This document shows positions 34,158-43,405 of a stretch of DNA of 64,000 nt, piece by piece (within the stretch, counting starts at the first letter, position 1; each line of letters begins with the position of its first letter). The notes beneath the pieces were generated by a model, which ran no database searches, had not been told where the DNA came from, and saw nothing but the letters and a program-made list of their open reading frames with translations. Made by a program: the position numbers and the translations under genes. The stretch is from JADJGC01 sp964617645 (GTDB taxonomy: Bacteria; Zixibacteria; MSB-5A5; CAIYYT01): assembly GCA_964617645.1 (NCBI GenBank), contig CAZTYE010000003.1, positions 1 to 64,000 of the forward strand. The letters run 5' to 3'.

Positions 34158-36194
34158 CTACGGGCAGGCCGCGCACGGCGCCGCGCCGCCGGCGAAAATG
34201 TAATTGATCAAATACACCGCGTCCGCGATCGAAACACCGCCGCTGCAGTCCGCGTCTCCGGCCTCAACCGGATTCGGCGCCGGACCGCCGCCAAAAATGT
34301 AGTTGATCAGATACACGGCATCGGCAATCGAAATCGTCGCGTTGTCGTCGGCATCGCCGCAAACATAGGGCGGCACCGGCGGATCCACGATGCGGACCGA
34401 TACCGACAGCGTATCCTCCCGGCGCGGTGAGTCGGAATCCTTACAGACGAACGTGAAGTAGTAAGTGCCGTTCAAAAATGGCGTACCGGTAATCGTGCCG
34501 ACCGCGCCGCCGTTGAACGTCGTTCCGAACGGAACGTCGCCGCCGAAAAACACCCACTCGTACGGCTGCAGACCGCCGACCGCTTCCAGCTGGGCTAAAT
34601 ACGGAAGGCCGTTATAGCCTTCGGGCATTATATAGTTCTGAATGTGCAGGAAGCCGTCGCACGCGTCGCCGATACCGTCGGTGTTTTCGTCGTACTGCTC
34701 CGGATTCGGAGTGTTCAGGCAGTTATCGCAGGCATCGCCCACCGAATCGGCGTCCGCGTCCGCCTGCCCGATATTCGCCACGTCGGGGCAGAAGTCCAAC
34801 GGACAAGTGCTGGCCGGATAGCCCGGGTTCGCCGCGCCGTCGCCGTCCGTGTCGGTACACAAATCGCAGGCGTCGCCCGCACCGTCGGCGTCGACGTCGC
34901 CCTGATCGTTGTTGGCGGCATTCACACAATTGTCGCAGGCGTCGCCGAATTGGTCGCCGTCGGCATTGGCCTGATTGGCGTTGGCGACGTACGGGCAATT
35001 GTCCGCGGCATTCAAATCGCCGTCGTTGTCGATATCCGGATCGCAGGCGTCGCCGAACGCATCACCGTCGACGTTCTCCTGGCAGGGATTGAAATTGTTC
35101 GGGCAATTATCCACGGAATTATCGACACCGTCGCCGTCGGTATCGACCATCGGCGCCTTCGCCAAATTCGGCGGCAGCGAAGCGTCGCAATTCAACCAAC
35201 CCCGCAGCTCGGCCAAAATCCAGCAATGCATGCGGCCCCATTGGTGCGCGGAGAATTCGGTGTAGCAAAAATCCGGGGCATAGCCCATATAGTTTTGTGG
35301 GTCGGTCGCGCCCCACGACGTACCCGAGCAGACATCCGTGCCTCCGGGCGGCGAGCAATTGTAGTTCGTCGGCGTCGGATCCGTATCGCCGCAAAAATCG
35401 CCGGTGATGTCTTTATCGACCTTGTCGGCGCGCTCATAGCATCCGCCGCACTGTGTCACTTCCGAAACGCCGTGATGAGTATGCCATAGACCGAGGCAGT
35501 GCCCGACTTCATGCGCCAACGTGCCCTCACTGGGACCAAAAAAATTGTCATCTACGATCGTTCCGCCAAGAATCCCCAAAGCATCATTGTCCCAGGGAAA
35601 CGTCCCGATACCGATGTAGCTGGAATTGATATTTGTCACATAGACATTCAAAAACGAATCCGGGTAGAATGACGCCAGCGTTTTCATCCCGGCTTCTTCG
35701 TTGTCGGTGTACGTCCGGTAAGCGGTGGCATTGATAAAGCGCGTGATATAAGTGAAACGGATCTTCGACGGCGCATACTGCGCGTTGAGCGTGGTCATCT
35801 GGCCGTCGACGCGGCTCTGATTCGCCGCCGGGTTCGACCCGTCATCGTTGGCGATGACGTTGACGCATACCCGGATCGAAATGAACGGATCGCTTGCGCC
35901 GGGAATATTCTGGTCGCGAGTCGTCGGATCGTCGCAAGCGCCCTGCCCCGGACAGAGCAGCGCCGGCGCCTTGTTGGCCGAGTTCTTTTCCGCCCAACGA
36001 AGCTCCGTCTGGCACCAATCCCCGCCCTGGTTGGCGATGTATTGCTTGACCTCGGCGGGACTCATGTTCTGAATCTGAAGCCAGAGATTGTCCGGCACAC
36101 GGGTTTCGGCATTCAAGCCCGGACCCGAATTCAATAATGTTAACGTGAAGTACGCGGTGGCGAATAATAGCCACAACCGTCCATGAAGGCTCAT
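34158..36194 (-). CDS. Exported M43-like metalloprotease with TSP3 repeats and dockerin pair (paralogue)
   Basis: From ATG 36194 the protein has 678 residues (the frame extends to 36266 but the inner ATG gives a proper signal peptide, 'LWLLFATAYFTLTLLNSGPG'). The catalytic motif is 'HEVGHCLGLWHTHHG', followed by TSP3 repeats ('DTDGDGVDNSVDNCPNNFNP', 'DADSVGDACDNC'), an Ig-like 'GGDVPFGTTFNGGAVGTITGTP' region shared almost word for word with the neighbour, and two dockerin-like repeats ending 'PCAACP'. The two genes are separated by about 110 bases and clearly arose by tandem duplication. No propeptide boundary is evident. Confidence 0.88.
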   Translation of the reverse strand: MSLHGRLWLLFATAYFTLTLLNSGPGLNAETRVPDNLWLQIQNMSPAEVKQYIANQGGDWCQTELRWAEKNSANKAPALLCPGQGACDDPTTRDQNIPGASDPFISIRVCVNVIANDDGSNPAANQSRVDGQMTTLNAQYAPSKIRFTYITRFINATAYRTYTDNEEAGMKTLASFYPDSFLNVYVTNINSSYIGIGTFPWDNDALGILGGTIVDDNFFGPSEGTLAHEVGHCLGLWHTHHGVSEVTQCGGCYERADKVDKDITGDFCGDTDPTPTNYNCSPPGGTDVCSGTSWGATDPQNYMGYAPDFCYTEFSAHQWGRMHCWILAELRGWLNCDASLPPNLAKAPMVDTDGDGVDNSVDNCPNNFNPCQENVDGDAFGDACDPDIDNDGDLNAADNCPYVANANQANADGDQFGDACDNCVNAANNDQGDVDADGAGDACDLCTDTDGDGAANPGYPASTCPLDFCPDVANIGQADADADSVGDACDNCLNTPNPEQYDENTDGIGDACDGFLHIQNYIMPEGYNGLPYLAQLEAVGGLQPYEWVFFGGDVPFGTTFNGGAVGTITGTPFLNGTYYFTFVCKDSDSPRREDTLSVSVRIVDPPVPPYVCGDADDNATISIADAVYLINYIFGGGPAPNPVEAGDADCSGGVSIADAVYLINYIFAGGAAPCAACP

Positions 36195-36377
36195 AGGGGC
36201 TCGATCTCCAATCAACGAGTATGTTGGCGGCAGAAACAGTAACGTGGCGGCGAGGGCGCCTACCAATCTAAATTACCGGCTAAGTGCATATTTGTCAAGA
36301 CGTTTCTACGAACGATCTGACGTTAGTTGGCGCCCCGCTGCGGGCGTGTTTCCACGTTTGGTCTCAAGCTTGATAAC

Positions 36378-37238
36378 TCAAATGAGTCGGCGCGTTACCA
36401 ATTCGGGATTTTCGGGGCTGAAGGTCACCAGCGCCAGTTCCGGCCCGTCGTGAGCGGCACTGAATAGGAGCGTCGATCCGATCCGGTCGCGCCAGGATCC
36501 GGACAATCGCGCCGATTCGTGGATGTGACCATGAAGCGAAATCCGCGGCTGGCGCCTCTCGATCAGGCGCCGAACCGCAATGCTCCCAACATGATGGTCC
36601 GGTTGCACCCCGGCGATCAGTTTGCCACGATTATCGATTATGTCCAGATTCGTCTCGTACGGCGGCGTGTGAAACAGCAGGATCCCGTGCTCCAGATCGC
36701 AATTTTCGGTTAATCGCTTCAGGTCTTTCTGGATCGTCGCGTATCGGGCCTCATGCGGGGCAACCGGCACTGTGCGAATCCCCTCCTCCGGAGAGATGCA
36801 GCCCGGATCAACGAACCGCGAAACGTCATACCGCTCCCAGTCTTTCAATTGAAATGGTGTCGGCGGCACAAACGAGTAGCCGAGAATTGTCAATTCGTTC
36901 CATGCAACGACCTGATTGTGTACGTAACGCCACACACCATCTGAGTCGGCCCCGATCACGTCGGACTCTTCCAGCCGGCCGTCGTCATTCCCGAGGATCA
37001 CAAACACCTGCGGATAGTCGGCGCCAAGCTCGTCCCGGAGTCGGCCAAAACGACCGATAATGGCGCGCATGCTGGCTGCCGCGCGCTCACTATTAGTATT
37101 CATCGCCGCGGCGATCCCGGAGAGCAGAATGTCGCCTCCGACAAAAACCGCTGCCGGTCGTTCGCTGCGGATCGCGGCAAAGAGAGCATTCAGTCGATGC
37201 TCACTACCGTGCAGGTCCGAGACGAAGAAGCAGTTCAA
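36378..37238 (-). CDS. Calcineurin-like metallophosphoesterase
   Basis: A 286-residue protein with all family motifs: 'FVSDLHG' (DxH), 'VFVGGDIL' (GD), 'VILGNDD' (GND), 'LLFHTPPYE' and 'ISLHGHIHES' (GHxH). It hydrolyses phosphomonoesters or diesters with a dinuclear metal centre. The start reads as TTG with GGAG seven bases upstream. Substrate unknown. Confidence 0.9.
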   Translation of the reverse strand: MNCFFVSDLHGSEHRLNALFAAIRSERPAAVFVGGDILLSGIAAAMNTNSERAAASMRAIIGRFGRLRDELGADYPQVFVILGNDDGRLEESDVIGADSDGVWRYVHNQVVAWNELTILGYSFVPPTPFQLKDWERYDVSRFVDPGCISPEEGIRTVPVAPHEARYATIQKDLKRLTENCDLEHGILLFHTPPYETNLDIIDNRGKLIAGVQPDHHVGSIAVRRLIERRQPRISLHGHIHESARLSGSWRDRIGSTLLFSAAHDGPELALVTFSPENPELVTRRLI

Positions 37239-37343
37239 TTCGATTCTCCTGAAGCCAAACTCGACGACATGAAGCTCAAGCTACATGTCCTCGCCAAGCG
37301 AATTCTTCGGCGCAGACTCGATCCGGCTGCCGGTCGCTCGCGG

Positions 37344-37772
37344 CTAAGCCTGCTTGATGACGATCTCGGTTGTCACCTGACACTTGTCGGCCAGTGTCGC
37401 CCGCACCGAGCAATACTTCTCCTGAGACAAGTGCACCGCCTGTTCGACTTTCTCCCGCGCCAGCTCTTTGCCGACCGCCGTGTAGCGTATCGATATCTTG
37501 CGAAAATATCTGGGATGCTCGTCCGCTTGTTCGCCGACCACATCGATTGTCAGCGACTTGAGATCCTGCCGCATCTTCTGAAGAATATCGACCACGTCAA
37601 TGCCCGTGCAGCCGCCTACGGCGGCCAGAAGATGATCGGTCGGCGTCGCGAACTTGCCTGAGCCGCCGGCCGTTACGCGCTTGTCCAAATTGAATTGGAT
37701 ATCGTTCATCGTCGTCACAGCAAATTGCGACGATCCCAGCCACTGGACGGATACTGAAATCGGGGTATTCAT
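37344..37772 (-). CDS. OsmC/Ohr-family peroxide-reduction protein
   Basis: A 142-residue protein from ATG 37772 with a TGAGG site (the frame continues upstream to 37832 without support). The two catalytic cysteines are in 'AVGGCTGIDVVDIL' and 'EKYCSVRATLADKCQVT', the OsmC-family pattern. It reduces organic or hydrogen peroxides with thiols. The sub-group (OsmC, Ohr or YhfA-like) is not assigned; the 'ATPTDHLLAAVGGCTGIDVV' region resembles the OsmC/YhfA type. A phosphoesterase gene lies downstream on the same strand. Confidence 0.88.
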   Translation of the reverse strand: MNTPISVSVQWLGSSQFAVTTMNDIQFNLDKRVTAGGSGKFATPTDHLLAAVGGCTGIDVVDILQKMRQDLKSLTIDVVGEQADEHPRYFRKISIRYTAVGKELAREKVEQAVHLSQEKYCSVRATLADKCQVTTEIVIKQA

Positions 37773-37974
37773 TTCGGCCTCAATCTTACGATAAAGAAGC
37801 AATTCAACGCGTCGGTCAACGATACTGCCCAACCACCCCGAAAATCAAGTGCTCACCTGCAATTTGAGAACTACTCTCTCGCCAACGTGCCGACCCTCGA
37901 ATCGCGGGACGCCTCTGCGCGCCGTCGGGATTCCCATCCCGACGGCCACAATCATCATCAGTGCCCCACCGACA

Positions 37975-38110
37975 GGGACTCTTGAATCGGCCGTATAAGC
38001 TATCACCCTGAGCCGCTGCGCAGGCGAAGGGTCTGTTGATATTGCTGCATAAGGCCAAGCAGATTCTTCGCTGTGCTCAGAATGACATGAATGCAGTTTT
38101 TCAACATTCC
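37975..38110. repeat. MITE-like palindromic element, copy C
   Basis: Left end GGGACTCTTGAATCGGCC, inner arms 'TCACCCTGAGCCGCTGCGC' and 'CAGATTCTTCGCTGTGCTC', right end 'TTTTTCAACATTCCC'. Same orientation as copy A and about 85% similar by eye. Confidence 0.78.
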
Positions 38111-38300
38111 CGAAAGCCGGAATCCAGGCTGTAGGTCAAGCCGTCTTGCGGCTTGACAGTCACTCTACCCGACGAACTCAACCTCGCGTAGTGGCACGGC
38201 GTGCCGTGCCCATCTCTATTCGAGACGATATGATTGTAGGGCGGATTTCCAGCCACCCCGCACGACTATCGCCCCTCGCGTAGGAGTGCTTCCAGCTAAG

Positions 38301-38328
38301 TAGGTCAGGAGCCCTGCGCTCCTGACAT
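38301..38328. repeat. GGGAGC-type palindromic repeat, copy 4
   Basis: Reads 'TAGGTCAGGAGCCC' then 'TGCGCTCCTGACATCA'; the arms pair as GTCAGGAGC/GCTCCTGAC. A compensated change (G/C to A/T on both arms relative to copy 3) suggests structural selection. Confidence 0.65.
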
Positions 38329-38591
38329 CACGCCGCAGGCGCGATAATCGTGGGCGCGACCTGCGGCTGCGCAATGCGCCATCGGCGCATGAATCGGCGG
38401 CGTAGCCGCCCCAATTCCCCTCTCGAGAGGGGTGCCCCGCACCGTAGGTGCGGGGCGGGGTGTGTCACTCGCGGGCGCATCGTCCCGCAAAGCGCAGGAC
38501 CTTCGGCCATGTGCTCCCACGCGCCACACTGCCCCTCGCGTAGGGGCGCTCCGCGGCGTGCCTTGCCCTTGTCATCGGTGCCCCACCGGAA

Positions 38592-38721
38592 GAGACTGTT
38601 GAAAAAGCCCTATAGGCTGTCACCCTGAACGAAGTGAAGGGTCTGTTTTCGTTCTGGCACAACGGCAAACAGATTCTTCGCTGCGCTCAGAATGACATGA
38701 ATACGGTTTTTCAACAGTCCC
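38592..38721. repeat. MITE-like palindromic element, copy D
   Basis: Left end 'GAGACTGTTGAAAAAGCC', inner arms 'GTCACCCTGAACGAAGTGAA' and 'CAGATTCTTCGCTGCGCTC', right end 'TTTTTCAACAGTCCC'. Same orientation as copy A. Confidence 0.8.
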
Positions 38722-39180
38722 GGAACGGTGGGATTCCCCTCTCCCTGTCAGGGAGAGGGGCAGGGGTGAGGGTCATTTTCCTCCCCTAACCCCGTAAACT
38801 CGTAGCATTCCACTACAATTTTCCCCCACCGGACCCTTAGTAGAGGCACGATTGTAATCGCGGATGATTTCACTCGCCGATCTCGCCCTCGTACCTGACG
38901 TGTTCTTTGGCGGCCGCCATTGTCGTAAAAACGCGAACCGCGGCAGGACAAGGCGTCGAGATCAAATCCAAACTCCGGTGGCTTGCGACGCCGGCGCTTG
39001 GATGCGAGAAAATCACTCACGGAACAGTCGCTTCAGTTCGCCGAATCGGATCATCGTCGCGCGTGGCTTAACGACGCGCCGTGACGACGAACCCCGACTC
39101 GGCACCTGATTAGCTCGAGCTATGCCCTATTTTTTGCGAAAGGAAAAACTTAGCGAGAAACACGAATGAAGAAAACGTAG

Positions 39181-39239
39181 GTCGAAACCCCTGAAGGCAA
39201 ACCGCAGGGAACCTCGGACACCGACCGCGGGGTTTCGAC
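39181..39239. repeat. GTCGAAACCCC inverted repeat, copy 1
   Basis: GTCGAAACCCC (39181-39191) and GGGGTTTCGAC (39229-39239), perfect 11-base arms and a 37-base loop. A second copy with 12-base arms is at 47456-47514. Confidence 0.65.
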
Positions 39240-39267
39240 AAGGGATATGCGGGTTTCGACGGTCCGC

Positions 39268-39828
39268 TCAGCGCAGCTTGCGCTTGAGCGACAACTTAAA
39301 CCGCGGATCAAAGCGACTCGGTGAGCACTTGCCGCACGAGGCCGAAATCAGCCGCTTGCGGCGCGGGTATTCCGTCTTGCACGACTTGCACTGATAGACG
39401 TAGCGCGCCTGCATCCGCAGCTCCGGGTGGCTCTTGGCTTTGACCGACGCCCCGATGCGCTGTGCCTCGCGTTTGAAGTCAACATTGTGATTGAAATGGA
39501 TGATATGAATCATCTCGTGTTTGAGTGTGTCGTCGACATCCTGCGGGAAGATCTCGTGATATTTGCGCGAGAGCACGATCTCTTGTCGGCTGCGCACATA
39601 CTGCCCGGCGCAGAGCATGCGGTCCGAATAACGAATGCGCGGCGTCGGCAGCTTGCCGGCGAAGTACTTGATATTGAAATCGCGGAACCGAAGATAAAGC
39701 TCTTCGACCGAGGGCAGAATCCCGTCGTCTGTCTCTCGTTTTGGCGGTCTGGACTGGACGAGGAAGGGTTGTTCGAACAGACTCAGCGTCGTCGGCAGTA
39801 CCGCGGAAGCGCTTTTTTTCCTGTTCAT
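39268..39828 (-). CDS. SprT-like zinc metalloprotease-domain protein
   Basis: A 186-residue protein. The SprT-like domain has 'TLKHEMIHIIHFNHNVDF' (HExxH) with the preceding 'FNIKYFAGKLPTPRIRYSDRM' core. A C-terminal zinc ribbon 'YQCKSCKTEYPRRKRLISASCGKC' carries four cysteines. This matches the bacterial SprT/Spartan-like family, whose eukaryotic members cleave DNA-protein crosslinks. The activity in bacteria is not established. It is cytoplasmic (no signal peptide). It stands alone on the minus strand. Confidence 0.85.
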   Translation of the reverse strand: MNRKKSASAVLPTTLSLFEQPFLVQSRPPKRETDDGILPSVEELYLRFRDFNIKYFAGKLPTPRIRYSDRMLCAGQYVRSRQEIVLSRKYHEIFPQDVDDTLKHEMIHIIHFNHNVDFKREAQRIGASVKAKSHPELRMQARYVYQCKSCKTEYPRRKRLISASCGKCSPSRFDPRFKLSLKRKLR

Positions 39829-39877
39829 CGCGAGCGATCTTAATTAAGTTCAAATCGTCCCGCAAGCGGAGGAAATC

Positions 39878-41209
39878 ATGACGCGCCTGATCCTGCTGGC
39901 TATCGTCGCCGCCGCGATTTTAGCGGCTTGCGCCGAATCTTATCAACCGCCCTTTGCTACACATTTTGTCAAGGCCGATGCTCCCTCCGGCGGCGACGGT
40001 AGCTTTCGCACGCCGTATGACAACTTGCAAACCGCTATCGACCGCGCCGAGAGCGGCGACAAGATCATCGTTCTCAACGGCAGCTACGCGGCGGACGCGC
40101 AGAAGTTCGCCGAGGACCTCTGCGGCAATTGCACCGACCCAAAAGCAGCGGTCGCGGCTTCGCGCGGATTCTTGATTGAAGGCAAAGCGCTGACAATCAG
40201 CGGCGAAAACGTCGATTCGACAATTCTCGTCACCAATGCCGGTTACGGCGTGCTGTTTCTGCAAAGCTGGGGATCGGTCATCGAAAACGTCACGATCACC
40301 GGCGGCATTCGTGACCATGACGGCAACGCCACCGACGCAGCGGTCGTCGCCAAGTTCTCGCGCGTATCGATTCGCAACTGCGACATCCGCGACAACAACC
40401 AGCGCGACACAACCGTCGTGGTGGGCATCGGCGGCATCTTCGGCCGTGAAGGATCAGAGCTTTTCATCGAGAACAATCGCATCCTCAACGGCGGCTGGGA
40501 CGGCATCGCGCTCTATCGCGGCGCCAAAGCCTTCATCGCCGACAACGTCATCGCCAAAGGTCGCGGCGCCGGCATCGGAATCACTTGGGACGCTCAGGCC
40601 ACCGCTCTCCGCAATCGCGTCAGTGAATTCTGGAAAGGGATCGGCACGTTCGGGACATCGCGCGCCGTCGTGCGCAACAATATCGTGCAAGATTGCCTCG
40701 GCTGGGGGATCATCGCCGGCGGCGAGTCGTTCATGGAGGTCACCAACAATCTGATTTATCGCAACGGCAATTGCGGATTCGCCAACTGGGGCGACCGCGA
40801 AGCGCCGCTCGGCCCGCGCGGCGTGTTCATCAACAACATCGTTTACAACAACGGCTGGCGCGCGCAGTGGGTCTGCCCCTGCGTCGGCGTCTGGATTCTC
40901 GGCAACCCCAAAGACTTTATCGTCGCCAACAACTGCGTGTACGTCGACTCCGAGATCATCGCCGCCGAACGCACGACACCCACGACCAAACCCGGCGAGC
41001 CGCTCAAGTACCTGGCGAATTATCTGGAGATCGCCGATCTAACGGGGAAATTCGGTAATGTCTCGCTTCGGCCGGAATTCGCCGACACCCTCAGCTTCCG
41101 GCTGGCGCCATCATCGCTGCTGATCGACGCCGGTGACTCGATACTGACCGATCTCGACGGAAGTTGTTCGGATATCGGCCCCTGGGGTGGCAATAGCGCG
41201 CCGCGGTGA
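39878..41209 (+). CDS. Lipoprotein with parallel beta-helix (NosD/pectate-lyase fold)
   Basis: A 443-residue protein with a lipoprotein signal ('ILAAC', Cys18) and GGAGG upstream. The body has parallel beta-helix turns such as 'IENVTITGGI', 'SRVSIRNCDIRDN', 'ELFIENNRILNGGWDGI', 'AFIADNVIAKGRGAGIGI' and 'FMEVTNNLIYRNGNCGFANW', as in NosD- or DUF1565-type surface proteins and polysaccharide lyases. No lyase catalytic triad is certain. The last 67 bases of this gene, including the stop, are repeated at 43311-43377 behind the next gene. Confidence 0.82.
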   Translation: MTRLILLAIVAAAILAACAESYQPPFATHFVKADAPSGGDGSFRTPYDNLQTAIDRAESGDKIIVLNGSYAADAQKFAEDLCGNCTDPKAAVAASRGFLIEGKALTISGENVDSTILVTNAGYGVLFLQSWGSVIENVTITGGIRDHDGNATDAAVVAKFSRVSIRNCDIRDNNQRDTTVVVGIGGIFGREGSELFIENNRILNGGWDGIALYRGAKAFIADNVIAKGRGAGIGITWDAQATALRNRVSEFWKGIGTFGTSRAVVRNNIVQDCLGWGIIAGGESFMEVTNNLIYRNGNCGFANWGDREAPLGPRGVFINNIVYNNGWRAQWVCPCVGVWILGNPKDFIVANNCVYVDSEIIAAERTTPTTKPGEPLKYLANYLEIADLTGKFGNVSLRPEFADTLSFRLAPSSLLIDAGDSILTDLDGSCSDIGPWGGNSAPR

Positions 41210-41354
41210 TCGGAGGAACACACTCTATGACCGTTCGAAGTGAACGCACAGTTCGAGAAAAAGGGAAATGCCGATTGACTAACATCCGGACAAGTGCCTA
41301 TATTTCTAAGTCCGCACCGCAAAATCACTGTACTTTCTTCATTTGGGAGGCCAA

Positions 41355-43301
41355 ATGCGCACAATTATTCTTCCAGTCATCCTCGTGGCATTAGTCGCGG
41401 TATTCCGCAATGGCTCGAGTTCGGCCCTTGCTGCGGCTTATGGCGACGTCATCGTCGGCGAAATATCGACGACAATAGAGGTCGACACGATCGCGTTCTT
41501 CGGAACGAGTGGTGATATCATCATCGTTCGGACCAACCGGCTCTCTGGCGACATTAATCCCTACGTTCGATGCTTTGACGCCAACAACGGTTTGGTCTTT
41601 TCGATCTCACCAAGCGGTGGATACGGAGAAGTCGCAACAGCTTACGACCTTCACATTTCCGGTCAACCGCCTTTTAGGTTATTGGTTTCCGACGACGACG
41701 CATCAAATGCTGGTGGATACTCCTTGGCTTTTGAGTGCGTCAATGAGCCTGGGGCCGCAGAAGCATTGAGCTATGGCGATCTGGTTAACGACAGTACGAT
41801 CGCACATTCTGAGATTCAATCGTACCAGTTTGGAGGTTCGATCAACGACAAGATATTCCTGCGAATGAACAGAGTCGGTGGTAACATCCGACCCTACGTG
41901 AGACTCTACGGCCCTAATTCCGTCCTGCTATATGAAGCTGGTCCCCAAGGCGGTTATTCGGAAGTCGCGTCGATCGTCGATCTCTTGCTGCCGCAGTCCG
42001 GCTTGTATACCATGCTGGTAATGGATGGCGACGGTCATGAACCCGGCAACTACAATCTGAAACTTGAGTGCATTAACGCCCCCGGACGTGCAGACACGGT
42101 CGCTTACGGCGCCTTGATCCGTGACAGCATCGAAACTAAAGTCGAGGATGATGTCTATCGATTCATGGGCACTGCCTCTGACCTCCTGTTTCTGCGCATG
42201 AACCGCGTCGGCGGACTCATTCGCCCGTATATCCGACTTTACGGTCCCAATGACTCTCTCGTTTATGACGCCGTCACTCAGGGCGGTTACTCGGAGATTT
42301 CATGGATCACCGACTATTCGTTGCCGCAATCCGGCTGGTACACTATGCTCGTGTTGGACAGCGATGGTCACGAATTCGGCAACTACCATCTGAAACTCGA
42401 GTGCATTAACGCCCCCGGACGTGCAGACACGGTCGCTTACGGCGCCTTGATCCGTGACAGCATCGAAACTAAAGTCGAGGATGATGTCTATCGATTCATG
42501 GGCACTGCCTCTGACCTCCTGTTTCTGCGCATGAACCGCGTCGGCGGACTCATTCGCCCGTATATCCGACTTTACGGTCCCAATGACTCTCTCGTTTATG
42601 TCGCCGTCACTCAGGGCGGTTACTCGGAGATTTCATGGATCATCGACTATTCGTTGCCGCAATCCGGCTGGTATACCATGCTCGTGCTGGACAGCGATGG
42701 TCACGAATCGGGAGATTACTTTCTGACGTTCGACTGCGTCTCCAGCCCATCCTTTGCTAATTCTCTGACTTGTGGCGATTCGCTGAGTGAATCAATCAAC
42801 CCGATCGGAGATCTGGATATTTATGAGTTCTCCGGCTCTTCGGGCGATACCGTTTCGTTATTGATGCTGCGGACAGGCGGCGATGTACGGCCATACATGC
42901 GGTTGTACGCTCCATCGGGATGCAACATATTTACTGCCGGACCCGAAGGCTGGTCAGGGGAGTTGGGGCAGATCGACAAACTGGCGCTGCCGATGGACGG
43001 CATTTATCGACTCCTCGCAGCGGATTCCGATAGTCATCAAGGCGGCGACTACAGCCTACGATTTCAATGCATAGATGGCGACTACTTCAGGTGTGGCGAC
43101 GTCGATCAGTCAGGGAGGACAAACATCGGTGACGCGGTAGTTCTCGTGAATTACATTTTTGCCGGCGGTCCTCTTCCGAAAGCACATTACGCAGCGGATT
43201 GTAATTGCAGTTGCAAAGTGAGCATTGGTTACGCCGTGTGCCTGATAAACTACATCTTTGCAAGCGGTCCACCGCCGTGCTCGAGCTGCTATCGATGGTA
43301 G
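41355..43301 (+). CDS. Exported protein with five PPC-like repeats and a degenerate dockerin pair
   Basis: A 648-residue protein from ATG 41355 (GGGAGG upstream), with a signal peptide at 1-28. It has five beta-sandwich repeats of about 111 residues, each starting 'YGDxIxDS' and containing 'DIYxFxGxxGDxIxLRMNRVGGxIRPYVRLYGP', similar to bacterial pre-peptidase C-terminal (PPC) domains. Repeats 3 and 4 are nearly identical at the DNA level (42071-42403 versus 42404-42736). The tail is a dockerin-like pair in which the second repeat is altered ('VSIGYAVCLINYIFASG', with extra cysteines) and ends 'PPCSSCYRW'. No enzyme motif. Confidence 0.82.
   Translation: MRTIILPVILVALVAVFRNGSSSALAAAYGDVIVGEISTTIEVDTIAFFGTSGDIIIVRTNRLSGDINPYVRCFDANNGLVFSISPSGGYGEVATAYDLHISGQPPFRLLVSDDDASNAGGYSLAFECVNEPGAAEALSYGDLVNDSTIAHSEIQSYQFGGSINDKIFLRMNRVGGNIRPYVRLYGPNSVLLYEAGPQGGYSEVASIVDLLLPQSGLYTMLVMDGDGHEPGNYNLKLECINAPGRADTVAYGALIRDSIETKVEDDVYRFMGTASDLLFLRMNRVGGLIRPYIRLYGPNDSLVYDAVTQGGYSEISWITDYSLPQSGWYTMLVLDSDGHEFGNYHLKLECINAPGRADTVAYGALIRDSIETKVEDDVYRFMGTASDLLFLRMNRVGGLIRPYIRLYGPNDSLVYVAVTQGGYSEISWIIDYSLPQSGWYTMLVLDSDGHESGDYFLTFDCVSSPSFANSLTCGDSLSESINPIGDLDIYEFSGSSGDTVSLLMLRTGGDVRPYMRLYAPSGCNIFTAGPEGWSGELGQIDKLALPMDGIYRLLAADSDSHQGGDYSLRFQCIDGDYFRCGDVDQSGRTNIGDAVVLVNYIFAGGPLPKAHYAADCNCSCKVSIGYAVCLINYIFASGPPPCSSCYRW
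42071..42736 (+). repeat. Near-identical 333-bp tandem duplication inside the PPC-repeat gene
   Basis: Bases 42071-42403 and 42404-42736 differ at only a handful of positions, giving two 111-residue units with the same frame. Other units of the gene are much more diverged, so this pair is a recent duplication or was homogenised by gene conversion. Confidence 0.85.
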
Positions 43302-43310
43302 ATTTCAACT

Positions 43311-43377
43311 CTGACCGATCTCGACGGAAGTCGTTCGGATATCGGCCCCTGGGGTGGCAACAGCGCTCCGAAGTAAT
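43311..43377 (+). repeat. Duplicated 3' end of the beta-helix lipoprotein gene
   Basis: This stretch copies bases 41143-41209 (last 21 codons and stop of the beta-helix gene) with about 90% identity by eye. Most differences are synonymous or conservative, and the stop has changed from TGA to TAA. The PPC-repeat gene therefore lies between the intact tail and this detached tail. Confidence 0.8.
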
Positions 43378-43405
43378 CCTGCGGAAGCTCTGCCGTTGCC
43401 GGACG

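Larger units (their letters stand above)
37773..39267. other. Repeat-rich intergenic region
   Basis: This 1.5-kb gap is the longest non-coding stretch in the window. I see no credible gene. It contains MITE-like copies C (37975-38110) and D (38592-38721), a GGGAGC-type palindrome (38301-38328), other short palindromes around 38420-38460 ('CCCCTCTC...GAGAGGGG' and 'GCCCCGCAC...GTGCGGGGC' types) and one GTCGAAACCCC inverted repeat (39181-39239). It looks like a site where small repeats have piled up. Confidence 0.65.

Noticed and set aside
32600..35200. Periodic repeats that look like a CRISPR array
   Set aside because: They are the thrombospondin type 3 calcium-binding repeats of the two metalloprotease genes, in frame and of variable spacing.
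34644..35489. A 281-codon plus-strand frame opposite the second metalloprotease
   Set aside because: Mirror frame of the TSP3-repeat coding sequence; no support.
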